Source: Acinetobacter lwoffii (GTDB lineage: Bacteria; Pseudomonadota; Gammaproteobacteria; Pseudomonadales; Moraxellaceae). Taken from it: 64,000 bases of DNA. How positions within the stretch are numbered: the stretch's first letter is position 1; each line of letters starts with the position of its first letter. The translations under genes were made by a program, and so were the position numbers. The stretch is from contig NZ_CP059081.1 of assembly GCF_015602705.1 (NCBI RefSeq), positions 62,001 through 126,000 on the forward strand, read 5' to 3'. Below are positions 28,132 to 37,153 of the stretch, piece after piece. The notes under the pieces were generated by a model, which had not been told where the DNA came from, searched no databases, and saw only the letters and a list, made by a program, of their open reading frames with translations.

Positions 28132-28862
28132 AAATTCATCCTTCTGCAATTATTTCACCTAAAGCAAAAATTGGTAATAATGTGGAAATCGGCCCCTCTA
28201 CTATTGTGTATGACAACGTTGTTATAGGTGATAATTCAATTATTGGTGCATTTTGTGAAATTGGTATTGCTAATCATTTATCAAAAGGTGAACCTCTTGT
28301 AATTGGTGCAAACGCTAATATTAGATCACATAGTATTTTTTATGAAGGTTCATACTTTGGCGAAAGCTTGACTACAGGGCATCGAGTCACTGTGAGAGAG
28401 TTAGTTAAAGCTGGAAAAAACTTGCAAATAGGCACACTATCAGATTTGCAAGGGCATTGTGAAATTGGAGACTATGTTCGTTTCCATAGTAATGTACATA
28501 TTGGGCAGAAAAGCAAAATTGGAAATTTTGTCTGGATTTTTCCTTACGTAGTTCTTACAAATGATCCACATCCGCCTAGTGACACGCTAATAGGCGTAAC
28601 TGTTGAGGATTTTGCTGTAATCGCAACGATGTCTGTAATTTTGCCTGGTACAACTGTTGCAGAAGGTGTTTTAGTTGGTGCTCACTCTTCACTAAAAGGT
28701 CAAACCGAGGCAAATATGGTTTATGTAGGGTCGCCAGCCAAAAAAATATGTACAACTTCTAAAATAAAGTTACAAGACAGTAAAGAGGATGCATATCCTT
28801 GGCGAAAACATTTTCATCGTGGCTATCCTGCTGAAATTGTTAAAGAGTGGATTGCTGAATAA
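28128..28862 (+). CDS. dTDP-3-amino-sugar N-acyltransferase (QdtC-like)
   Basis: 244-aa protein that is beta-helix through most of its length, beginning with an LpxA-like HPSAIISPKAKIGNNVEIG run and ending in a C-terminal helix. Within an rmlBA-isomerase-aminotransferase operon it should acylate the 3-amino group. Because a PhaJ-like hydratase gene follows directly, the acyl group may be 3-hydroxybutyryl rather than acetyl; this is inference. One-base overlap with the next start. Confidence 0.82.
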   Translation: MKIHPSAIISPKAKIGNNVEIGPSTIVYDNVVIGDNSIIGAFCEIGIANHLSKGEPLVIGANANIRSHSIFYEGSYFGESLTTGHRVTVRELVKAGKNLQIGTLSDLQGHCEIGDYVRFHSNVHIGQKSKIGNFVWIFPYVVLTNDPHPPSDTLIGVTVEDFAVIATMSVILPGTTVAEGVLVGAHSSLKGQTEANMVYVGSPAKKICTTSKIKLQDSKEDAYPWRKHFHRGYPAEIVKEWIAE

Positions 28863-29281
28863 TGGAATTAAAAAAATCATTTCCAATTACAGAAATTCAA
28901 ATTGGTATGACAGCATCATATTCACAAACTATAACAGATGCAGATATCAAGGGGTTTTCTGGGCTTTCAGGTGATCATAATCCTGTACATGTCAATGAGC
29001 AGTATGCGAAAAAATCAAGATATAAGGGTCGCATAGCACATGGGTTATTAACGGCAAGTTTTTTTTCTGCGATTTTTGGGACAAAACTTCCTGGCGAAGG
29101 TTGTGTTTATGTTAGTCAGAATTTGCAATTTAAAAGGCCGGTTTATTTAGGAGATACAGTCGAGGCAAAAGTAACAGTTATAGCTGTGAATATCTCTACG
29201 AAACGAGTAACTTTCGAAACAGTATGTTCTGTAAGTGGGAAAGTTGTAACGATAGGTACAGCAGAAATCTTTATTCCTTAG
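28862..29281 (+). CDS. MaoC-like (R)-specific enoyl-CoA hydratase (PhaJ type)
   Basis: 139-aa hot-dog fold hydratase. The hydratase-2 motif SGDHNPVH places the catalytic Asp38 and His43 exactly as in PhaJ, followed by [21 protein letters not shown]. It should add water to short 2-enoyl-CoA to give (R)-3-hydroxyacyl-CoA. It starts in the stop codon of the acyltransferase and ends 11 nt before the aminotransferase, so it is embedded in the sugar operon rather than in lipid metabolism. Likely role: supplying the acyl donor for the N-acyltransferase. Confidence 0.85.
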   Translation: MELKKSFPITEIQIGMTASYSQTITDADIKGFSGLSGDHNPVHVNEQYAKKSRYKGRIAHGLLTASFFSAIFGTKLPGEGCVYVSQNLQFKRPVYLGDTVEAKVTVIAVNISTKRVTFETVCSVSGKVVTIGTAEIFIP

Positions 29282-29292
29282 GTGTTTTTTTA

Positions 29293-30408
29293 ATGATTCC
29301 ATTCTTAGATCTTCAAGCTATAAATGCTCAATATCGTGCTGAACTTTTAGAGACTTGTAATCGTGTTATTGATTCCGGTTGGTATATTGGTGGTAAAGAG
29401 CTAGAAAGTTTTGAAAAGAATTTTGCTGAATATTGTGGTACACAGTTTGCGATAGGTGTTGCAAACGGCTTGGATGCTTTGATTCTTACACTACGTGCAT
29501 GGAAAGAGTTAGGCAAACTTAAAGATGGGGATGAAGTTATTGTTCCATCGAATACTTATATTGCCAGTATTCTTGCCATTACGGCTAACAATTTAACACC
29601 TGTATTAGTTGAACCTGATATTAATACTTATAATATTGACCCTACTCGGATTCAAAAGGCTATCACAGCTAAAACTCGTGTCATTTTGCCTGTCCATTTG
29701 TATGGTCGACTTGCGCCAATGCCTGAAATTATGGAAATTGCAAAAAAATATAATTTGTTGTTGGTGGAAGATTCAGCACAATCACATGGTGCAGAGTTAA
29801 ATGGTAAAAAAGCTGGAAATTGGGGTGATGCTTCAGGTTTTAGTTTTTACCCTGGAAAAAATCTAGGTGCACTGGGAGATGCGGGAGCGATTACGACAAA
29901 TGATGCAGAGTTAGCAATGATGCTCAAAGCATTGCGTAATTATGGCTCGCATGAAAAGTATAAAAATTTAGTTCCGGGTGTGAATAGCCGACTAGATGAA
30001 ATTCAAGCAGCCATGCTGGATGTTAAACTTAAATATTTAGATCAAGAAACTCAGCATAGACGTCATATTGCGAGCTTGTATTTGAATGGAATAAAGAATC
30101 CACTAATTAAGCTTCCATTGGACGAGATCAATGCAGAAAAATATGTGCAGCATGTTTGGCATTTGTTTGTGATTCGTACGGAGCATCGTGAAGCTTTACA
30201 AAAATATTTGTTGGAACATGGTGTGCAAACATTAATTCATTATCCGATTCCTCCACACAAACAACAAGCATATAAAGAATGGAATGAAATGAGTTTTCCT
30301 ATTTCAGAGCAGATACATAGTGAGGTGTTAAGTTTACCAATGGGGCCAACTCTGTCGGTAGTAGATGCGGAGCGTATTATCACTTTATGTAATCAATTTC
30401 AAGCTTAA
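29293..30408 (+). CDS. dTDP-3-keto-6-deoxyhexose aminotransferase (FdtB/QdtB)
   Basis: DegT-family PLP aminotransferase of about 371 aa starting [11 protein letters not shown]. The PLP lysine is in [17 protein letters not shown] near residue 185; EDSAQSHGA is the cofactor site. It converts the 3-keto sugar from the isomerase to the 3-amino sugar. The frame opens 23 codons upstream inside the hydratase gene, but ATG 29293 has an AGGTG box and matches the family N-terminus. Confidence 0.9.
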   Translation: MIPFLDLQAINAQYRAELLETCNRVIDSGWYIGGKELESFEKNFAEYCGTQFAIGVANGLDALILTLRAWKELGKLKDGDEVIVPSNTYIASILAITANNLTPVLVEPDINTYNIDPTRIQKAITAKTRVILPVHLYGRLAPMPEIMEIAKKYNLLLVEDSAQSHGAELNGKKAGNWGDASGFSFYPGKNLGALGDAGAITTNDAELAMMLKALRNYGSHEKYKNLVPGVNSRLDEIQAAMLDVKLKYLDQETQHRRHIASLYLNGIKNPLIKLPLDEINAEKYVQHVWHLFVIRTEHREALQKYLLEHGVQTLIHYPIPPHKQQAYKEWNEMSFPISEQIHSEVLSLPMGPTLSVVDAERIITLCNQFQA

Positions 30409-30412
30409 AAGT

Positions 30413-31663
30413 ATGAATTTGTTAAAGACAAGTGTATTAAATGGTGTGGCTGTTTTAATTAAAACAGCCACAATGTTTTTTTTAAATAAGATTTTAGCCG
30501 TGTACGTTGGCCCTGTCGGTTATGCAGCTATAGGGCAGTTTCAAAATTTTATACAAATGGTAACAACTTTTGCAGGAAGTGCAATTAATACAGCTGTGAT
30601 TAAATATACTGCTGAATATCATGAAGATGAAGCTAAGCAAAAAGCAATTTGGAAAGCTGCGGGTAGTTTAGTCCTTATTTTTAGTTTTATTTTTACGTTT
30701 ATAATTTTAATTTTTCAAAAACAATTATCACTTTATATTTTTCAGACAGTACACTATCAATCTGTTTTTGTTTGGTTTGCAGTTTTCTTGGTTTTATTTA
30801 ATCTAAATGCACTTTTTTTAGCAATTTTGAATGGAAAAAAGGAGATTTTAAAGTTAGTCACTGCAAATATAATAGGTAGTATACTTTCTCTATTGGTAAC
30901 GGGTATTTTAGCTGTTCAATACCATTTATATGGTGCTTTAATTGCACTCTCAATTTATCAATCCATTGCTTTTTTTACAACACTTTTTTTGTGTTATAAA
31001 GCCAATTGGTTCAAAATCTCATATGTATTTGGAAAAATTGAGCCGAAAATCGCTAAAAACTTTGCAGCTTTTGCACTTATGGCGTTAGTAAGTGCTATTT
31101 GTGTGCCTTTGTCGCAAATGGTCATCCGTTCTTATTTATCACAAGAGTTTGGTTTAAATTATGCTGGCTATTGGGAAGCCATGATTCGCTTAAGTGCAGC
31201 TTATTTAATGTTGGTTACGACAACCCTAAGCGTATATTACTTACCAAGACTAGCCGAATTGGCACATTTAGATGAAATAAAAAAAGAAGTATATTTAGGT
31301 TATAAATTTATCTTCCCTTTAGCTTTAGTTGGTGGCTTGGGGGTCTATATTTTGCGGGATTGGATTATTACCTTGTTGTTTAGTCATGAATTTATACCAA
31401 TGCGTGATTTATTTTTATGGCAAATGATAGGTGATTCGCTTAAAATTGGCAGCTGGATATTGGCTTATTTGATGCTAAGTAAGGCAATGACGAAATTATT
31501 TGTAACTACAGAAATTATTTTTTCGCTTAGCTTGATTCTATTGACCTATATATTTACTCAAGTCTTTGGTTTTGAGGGTGTTTCAATAGCATATTTAGTA
31601 AATTATGCATTGTATTGGTTAATTATGTGTGTTTTTGTATTTAAAGGGCTTAAGGATAGTTAA
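30413..31663 (+). CDS. Second Wzx flippase, WzxE-like (module 2)
   Basis: 417-aa membrane protein with about 12 hydrophobic segments. The C-terminal segment MRDLFLWQMIGDSLKIG and the N-terminal VGPVGYAAIGQFQNFI closely follow enterobacterial common antigen flippase WzxE. ATG 30413 lies 5 nt after the aminotransferase; the upstream-open frame is not needed. Probably flips the module 2 unit that contains the 3-amino-3,6-dideoxyhexose. Confidence 0.9.
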   Translation: MNLLKTSVLNGVAVLIKTATMFFLNKILAVYVGPVGYAAIGQFQNFIQMVTTFAGSAINTAVIKYTAEYHEDEAKQKAIWKAAGSLVLIFSFIFTFIILIFQKQLSLYIFQTVHYQSVFVWFAVFLVLFNLNALFLAILNGKKEILKLVTANIIGSILSLLVTGILAVQYHLYGALIALSIYQSIAFFTTLFLCYKANWFKISYVFGKIEPKIAKNFAAFALMALVSAICVPLSQMVIRSYLSQEFGLNYAGYWEAMIRLSAAYLMLVTTTLSVYYLPRLAELAHLDEIKKEVYLGYKFIFPLALVGGLGVYILRDWIITLLFSHEFIPMRDLFLWQMIGDSLKIGSWILAYLMLSKAMTKLFVTTEIIFSLSLILLTYIFTQVFGFEGVSIAYLVNYALYWLIMCVFVFKGLKDS

Positions 31664-31665
31664 AC

Positions 31666-32874
31666 ATGATTTATTTATTTTATTCAAGTAATATTATGGG
31701 AGGGGCTGAATATTTAATAATTAATTGTGCAAATATTTTAGTAGGTAAAGGTTTAGAAGTTGGTATAATTGATTATCCAAATGGGTGGGTTGTTTCCAAT
31801 ATATCTAATCCATTAATACAAAAAAGATATATTTTTCAAGGGGAAAAAATTAGATTGGATGAGGATGATATTATTATAACTACAGCTAATAATATGTATA
31901 AGTTAGATAATTTATTTTTTGAAAGCAATGCAAAGGTTTTATTTTGGACTGTTCAGCCATATAATGTAGTGTTAAAACTTCCGTATTTTTTAAGTACTAA
32001 TAAATTTTTTAAAGTATTAGGTGAAATGTACCTAAATAAAAAAATAAAATATCATAAAAATAATTTAGAGTTAATCTTAAATAAAAATGGAATTGTTTCT
32101 ATGGATGATGAGTGTAATAAGATTCTAAAAAATACATATAATATAAGTTATAAAAATTTTTTACCTATTTTTATAGATTTTAATAAGTTTCGAAAAGGAA
32201 ACTATGTTTGTGAAGATAAAGATGTTATCAATATCGTTTGGCTAGGTAGAATAGATTTAGAGTTTAAGATATATATATTAAAAAAATTATTACTGGACTT
32301 GGAAAAAGTAAATTCTAAATTTAAGAGTAAATTTGTCTTTAATATCATTGGTTGCGGTCCTGGGTTGGAAAATCTTAAAAACTTTACTAAAGAGAATATT
32401 AGTTTTAAAGTAAATTTTTTATATGAATTAAAGGATAGTGAGCTAGATGTAGTTCTTGAAAAAAGTGATATTGGTTTTGCAATGGGAACTTCTGCACTCG
32501 ATATTTCTGCTAAAAGAGTACCTACAATATTGGTTGATTTCTCATATAAAGATATTTTTTATTATAAATATAGATGGATATTTGAAACTAATAATTATAC
32601 TTTAGGTAGGGATATTGATTTTTTATCGGACTCTGAAATAGATTCAATGAAAACATTAAACTCTATTTTTTCTGAATTGCAAGAAAATAATAAATTATTG
32701 GCAGATCTTTGTTTTAAATATACATATGAAAATCATTGTAGTATTAATGTTGGCTCAAAATTAATAAAATACGCTTTTAATACTGAATTAACTTTGAATG
32801 ATATATATAAATATAGTTCAGTAAAACCTATATGGAGTAAATTTAATCATTATTTAAAGAGAGGAAGAGCGTAG
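31666..32874 (+). CDS. Putative GT-B glycosyltransferase, very AT-rich
   Basis: 402-aa protein beginning MIYLFYSSNIMGGAEYLIINC, the glycine-rich N-terminus of GT4-like enzymes; the C-terminal donor domain is recognisable only weakly (IVWLGRID, IIGCGPGLENL), and the usual EX7E motif is not clear. Probably adds one sugar in module 2. Codon use is extreme, with A or T at nearly every third position, unlike the flanking precursor genes. AAGGA precedes the ATG. Confidence 0.75.
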   Translation: MIYLFYSSNIMGGAEYLIINCANILVGKGLEVGIIDYPNGWVVSNISNPLIQKRYIFQGEKIRLDEDDIIITTANNMYKLDNLFFESNAKVLFWTVQPYNVVLKLPYFLSTNKFFKVLGEMYLNKKIKYHKNNLELILNKNGIVSMDDECNKILKNTYNISYKNFLPIFIDFNKFRKGNYVCEDKDVINIVWLGRIDLEFKIYILKKLLLDLEKVNSKFKSKFVFNIIGCGPGLENLKNFTKENISFKVNFLYELKDSELDVVLEKSDIGFAMGTSALDISAKRVPTILVDFSYKDIFYYKYRWIFETNNYTLGRDIDFLSDSEIDSMKTLNSIFSELQENNKLLADLCFKYTYENHCSINVGSKLIKYAFNTELTLNDIYKYSSVKPIWSKFNHYLKRGRA

Positions 32875-32877
32875 TTT

Positions 32878-34011
32878 ATGAAAAAAATATTATTGGTATT
32901 TGGAACTCGTCCAGAAGCAATTAAAATGGCGCCATTAGTCAAAGAGTTTCAGAAATTCAACACAGAGTTTAATACAAAAGTTTGTGTAACTGGTCAACAT
33001 CGACAAATGCTTGATCAGGTTTTAGAAATTTTTGACATTCAACCAGATTATGATTTGAATATTATGAAAACTGGACAGGATCTATTTGATGTAACTTCAA
33101 ATATTTTGTTAGGTTTGAAAAAAGTATTTGATGATTTCAATCCAGATTTGGTACTTGTTCATGGTGACACAACGACTAGTTTTGTTACAGGTTTGGCAGC
33201 TTTTTATACAAAAATTAAAGTTGGACATGTAGAGGCTGGACTTCGAACTTATAATATTCAGTCACCATGGCCAGAAGAAGGAAATAGACAATTAACAGGA
33301 ATTTTAACAGATTATCATTTTGCTCCTACACTTAAGAGTAAAGAAAATTTGATCAATGAATTAAAGGATAAAAATAAAATCTTTATTACAGGCAATACTG
33401 TAATTGATGCTTTATTATATACAATTGAAAAGATTAATAATAGAAAGGAATTAAAAGAACAATTGATTATAAAACTACAAGAGTCTTATCCAGGTATACT
33501 AAATCGACAATTTATTTTGATGACAGGACATCGCCGGGAAAATTTTGGTAAAGGATTTATAAATATTTGTGAAGCATTGAAAGAAATTGCACTACGTTAT
33601 CCCAGTTTAGATATCGTTTATCCGGTACATTTAAACCCTAATGTGCGTCAGATAGTCAATGAAATTTTGAATGGTATAAAAAACATTTATCTAATCGAAC
33701 CGCTTCAATATCAAGAATTTATTTTTTTAATGAATGAATCTTTTTTTATCATTACAGATAGTGGTGGTATACAAGAAGAGGCCCCATCACTAGGTAAACC
33801 TGTCTTAGTAATAAGAGATACAACTGAAAGACCTGAAGCAGTTGACGCTGGTACAGTGAAGCTTGTTGGTACAAATAAAGATAAGATTGTAAAATCAGCA
33901 GTTCAGCTTATTGAAAATCAAAATGAATTTGAAAAGATGAGTAAGGCACATAATCCATATGGTAATGGAACCGCAAGTAAAAGAATTGTTGAGATTTTAA
34001 GAAATGTTTAA
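32878..34011 (+). CDS. mnaA: UDP-GlcNAc 2-epimerase (non-hydrolysing)
   Basis: WecB/MnaA family, 377 aa; converts UDP-GlcNAc to UDP-ManNAc. FGTRPEAIKMAPL at the N-terminus, HGDTTTS, GHVEAGLRT, and the C-terminal TDSGGIQEEAPSLGKPVLV motif are intact. No UDP-ManNAc dehydrogenase lies beside it; only gna of module 1 is a candidate. So ManNAc may be used as such. Overlaps the next gene by 8 nt. Confidence 0.94.
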   Translation: MKKILLVFGTRPEAIKMAPLVKEFQKFNTEFNTKVCVTGQHRQMLDQVLEIFDIQPDYDLNIMKTGQDLFDVTSNILLGLKKVFDDFNPDLVLVHGDTTTSFVTGLAAFYTKIKVGHVEAGLRTYNIQSPWPEEGNRQLTGILTDYHFAPTLKSKENLINELKDKNKIFITGNTVIDALLYTIEKINNRKELKEQLIIKLQESYPGILNRQFILMTGHRRENFGKGFINICEALKEIALRYPSLDIVYPVHLNPNVRQIVNEILNGIKNIYLIEPLQYQEFIFLMNESFFIITDSGGIQEEAPSLGKPVLVIRDTTERPEAVDAGTVKLVGTNKDKIVKSAVQLIENQNEFEKMSKAHNPYGNGTASKRIVEILRNV

Positions 34012-35008
34012 AATTATTTTTTTGAAAAATGAAAGAAATGATGCTACAGATTATTATGTTAGTTTAATTCAAAAAGCTATAGAAAATCATGGATATGAAG
34101 TTAAAGTGATCAGTGAATTCAGGGAAATTGAGAAAGATGATAAAGTTTTAACTATTTCATTAAAAGGTTTTTTTTTCACATGGTTAAGAAATCCACGTCA
34201 GTTTATTATACATTGGTTTCAGGGGGTTACTCCGGAAGAAGCGTTAATGTTATATAAAGATAGTTTCCAAAAAAGAATAAGATGGACTTATTTATCTTTT
34301 TTCGAAAAATTCGTACTTCACTATTCAAAATTTAACTTTTTTGTTTCTGAAGCAATGCTTAGGCATTATATAAACAAGTATAGATATAATCGCAATAATT
34401 ATATGATAATGCCTTGTTATAATCAAAAGATTAATATCAGCGGTTTTAATAAAGATAAATATAAATATCCAACATTCGTATATGCAGGATCACTATCTGA
34501 TTGGCAGTGTATAAATGAAACTCTAATAATTTTTAAAAATGTTCAAAAGGTTATCGCTAATGCTAAGATGTATTTATACACTGCTGAAAAAGATAAAGCT
34601 TTAAAATTAATTGATAATTTAAAGGTGCCTAATGTAATTATAGATTATATTCCATATAGTCAATTAAATAGAAAACTTGAAAAGATTAAATATGGATTTT
34701 TAATTCGCGAAGATGTTTTAGTTAATAATGTTTCTACCCCAACTAAAATGAATGGTTATCTTGCTAATGGGGTAATTCCAATTTTCTCAAATTGTATAGA
34801 TGATTTTAATTTAAATTTGATAGGTGATTTTTTAATTAAAGTAGATCCTAAACTAGATGTTCATGAATATATTATCAAATTTGAGGATAGAAAAATTTAT
34901 TCTGATAATGTTTTAAAGGATTTTAGTCAATATTTTGAAAGATATTATAATGATGACTATTATTTGAATTTAATTTTGATAAAGTTTTCAGAATTTAAAG
35001 TGATTTAA
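34004..35008 (+). CDS. Putative glycosyltransferase, very AT-rich
   Basis: 334-aa soluble protein; I see a GT-B-like layout with an N-terminal IQKAIENHGYEVKVI segment, a middle FVYAGSLSDWQC and a C-terminal STPTKMNGYLANGVIPIFS motif that fits the donor site of several small GT4-like capsule enzymes. Position between mnaA and wzy supports a repeat-unit transferase. Sugar specificity unknown. Confidence 0.7.
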   Translation: MFKIIFLKNERNDATDYYVSLIQKAIENHGYEVKVISEFREIEKDDKVLTISLKGFFFTWLRNPRQFIIHWFQGVTPEEALMLYKDSFQKRIRWTYLSFFEKFVLHYSKFNFFVSEAMLRHYINKYRYNRNNYMIMPCYNQKINISGFNKDKYKYPTFVYAGSLSDWQCINETLIIFKNVQKVIANAKMYLYTAEKDKALKLIDNLKVPNVIIDYIPYSQLNRKLEKIKYGFLIREDVLVNNVSTPTKMNGYLANGVIPIFSNCIDDFNLNLIGDFLIKVDPKLDVHEYIIKFEDRKIYSDNVLKDFSQYFERYYNDDYYLNLILIKFSEFKVI

Positions 35009-35009
35009 G

Positions 35010-36011
35010 ATGAGAGTTAATATTAGAAATTTTTTTACAATTTTAATTATATTTATTACAACTATATGGTTGGTCTACATTTCATTATTTGTAATTAACA
35101 ACCCCGATAAGTATAATTATTTAATAATTATGAACACTAGTACCTCTTTTTCTTTAGGTATAGAACCAACTGTATATTTTATTTCATCTATATCTAGAAC
35201 AATGAGTTTAATTACTGGATTTGAGCCATTAGTTTTTTTTTATTTTCAGTATATTTTTTTAATACAATTATTTTTAATATTTTCCTTTTTAAATTTTTTT
35301 AAGAATTCAATAGTAAAGTCTGGATTATTGCTAATATTTTGGTTATGTACATACGGTATTATGCATTGTTTAATACAAATAAGATTTGGTTTGGCGAGTA
35401 GTATAGTTGTTTATATATTTAGTTTAATTTATCTTCATAAAGATAGTGCAAATAATTTTTTTTTAAAACCACTTATATTGGGCGTTGTTGCAATTTTTAC
35501 ACATTACTCAGTTATCTTTTCTATTTTTACAATTTTTCTGCAGTACTTAAGATTTAAAATTAATAAAAAGAATAGTTATTTAATATCTCATGTTGGTTTT
35601 TTATTGATTTTAATAATGTTTAAGCTTGGTGAGTTGTTTAATATATTGCCAATATTTCTTATGGCTAGAATTAGTGTATATATAAATAATATGGATTTGG
35701 AGCCAGTATCAGATTTAGCTCGACTTGTATCATTTTTTTGTTATTTTTCATTATTGTTAGCTCCAAATTTAAAAAATAAGGTATTAAATGATTTAAGAAT
35801 ATATGGTTCTTTAAGCTTTTTACCGTACTTTATTATACCTGAAATGGAAATATTGGTACGTTTAGGTATTCCTTTTCAATATTTATTGTTATCATATTTA
35901 GTTTTAACTTATTCGTATAAAAAGTTATTATTTTTTTCTACCTTGCCTTTATTGATATTTTTTTCATATAAAATTTATTCTGGTATTTCTGCTTTTATTT
36001 CATATATGTAA
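35010..36011 (+). CDS. wzy: Wzy polymerase candidate
   Basis: 333-aa integral membrane protein with about ten hydrophobic segments and a longer loop near residues 225-240. QIRFGLASSIVVYIFSLIYL resembles the arginine-containing helix of EpsG/Wzy polymerases. It is the only Wzy candidate in the window although there are two flippases. Named from topology and context; Wzy proteins diverge too much for certainty by eye. Confidence 0.78.
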   Translation: MRVNIRNFFTILIIFITTIWLVYISLFVINNPDKYNYLIIMNTSTSFSLGIEPTVYFISSISRTMSLITGFEPLVFFYFQYIFLIQLFLIFSFLNFFKNSIVKSGLLLIFWLCTYGIMHCLIQIRFGLASSIVVYIFSLIYLHKDSANNFFLKPLILGVVAIFTHYSVIFSIFTIFLQYLRFKINKKNSYLISHVGFLLILIMFKLGELFNILPIFLMARISVYINNMDLEPVSDLARLVSFFCYFSLLLAPNLKNKVLNDLRIYGSLSFLPYFIIPEMEILVRLGIPFQYLLLSYLVLTYSYKKLLFFSTLPLLIFFSYKIYSGISAFISYM

Positions 36012-36040
36012 GTTGTAAATATAGTTTTGGAGATTATTAA

Positions 36041-37087
36041 TTGACTATATATTTTATTACCAATGGCCTACATCGTATGGCTGGTACAGAACGTGCTATA
36101 GTACAGCTGTCACAGATATATGATAATGTTGTAATTTTGGTGCCAGGTCGAAAAGATATTGCGTTTGATGGTTTCAATCACTTAAATATTAAATCATTAG
36201 AAGTTGGTGATTTTCCTGAAGTTGGAAAATTAAGTAAAATTTTTCATAGAATAAAATATTTTTTTCTTTTAAAAAATAATTTTATCTTTTCTAAAGATGA
36301 TATATTAATCTCCTTCTCATTTGATTTAAATATTTTAAATATTTTTTTATCTATGATGTTTGGGATTAATTCGATCATTTGTGAGCATATAGCTTATTCG
36401 TATCATAAAGGATTGCGAAATAGAATAAGAAAAATTTTTTATTCTATGAAGCATGTAAAACTTGTTTGCCTTACTGAAACAGATAAATTGAAATTTATAC
36501 AAGATGATATTAACACTTTTGTAATTCCAAATTTTATTAATCCTGTAAAAAGTATTTATAACTCAGAATCTAAATCTATTTTGGCTGTTGGTCGGTTAGA
36601 GTATCAAAAAAACTTTCAATTTCTAATAAAAGCATTTGAATTGTCTGATTTACATAAAAAAGGTTGGGTTCTAGATATTGTGGGTGAAGGTTCTGAATAT
36701 GAAGATATTATAAATCTCATAAATCTACTAAATATTAAAGAGTTTGTTAAAATTCATAAATTTACTAAGGACATTGGTTTTTATTATGCTAATGCTAGTT
36801 TGCTTTGTATGACAAGTAGATTTGAAGCTTTACCAATGGTTTTATTAGAAGGAATGAATTATTCTTTACCAGTTTTAGTTTCAAATTTTCCAACTGGCGC
36901 TAAAGAAATTTTGGGTGAAAGTAACTCACAAATTGTATTTGAATATGATGAAAATTTTTATGCAAAAAAACTTAAAGAACTATGTCTAGATAAAGATTTA
37001 CGTAAGAACTATTCTTTGCAGAATTTGCAAATTATTAAAAATTACTATCCTGAAAATATTAATAAATATTGGTTAGATTTAATTTGA
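36041..37087 (+). CDS. GT4-family glycosyltransferase, TTG start
   Basis: 348-aa GT4 enzyme. RMAGTERAIVQLSQI at the N-terminus, AVGRLEYQKNFQFLI and SRFEALPMVLLEGMNYS (EX7E) in the donor domain. Start is TTG at 36041 with GGAG 9 nt upstream; no ATG lies near. Donor and acceptor unknown. Followed by a 66-nt AT-rich spacer. Confidence 0.87.
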   Translation: MTIYFITNGLHRMAGTERAIVQLSQIYDNVVILVPGRKDIAFDGFNHLNIKSLEVGDFPEVGKLSKIFHRIKYFFLLKNNFIFSKDDILISFSFDLNILNIFLSMMFGINSIICEHIAYSYHKGLRNRIRKIFYSMKHVKLVCLTETDKLKFIQDDINTFVIPNFINPVKSIYNSESKSILAVGRLEYQKNFQFLIKAFELSDLHKKGWVLDIVGEGSEYEDIINLINLLNIKEFVKIHKFTKDIGFYYANASLLCMTSRFEALPMVLLEGMNYSLPVLVSNFPTGAKEILGESNSQIVFEYDENFYAKKLKELCLDKDLRKNYSLQNLQIIKNYYPENINKYWLDLI

Positions 37088-37153
37088 TTTTTACTAATCT
37101 AGACTTTAGTTGAGTATTTCTAATTTTTTTTATTTACAATATGATGTGATTTT

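Noticed and set aside
30365..30412. Upstream extension of the second Wzx into the aminotransferase gene
   Set aside because: Met at 30413 begins the family-like sequence right after the previous stop.
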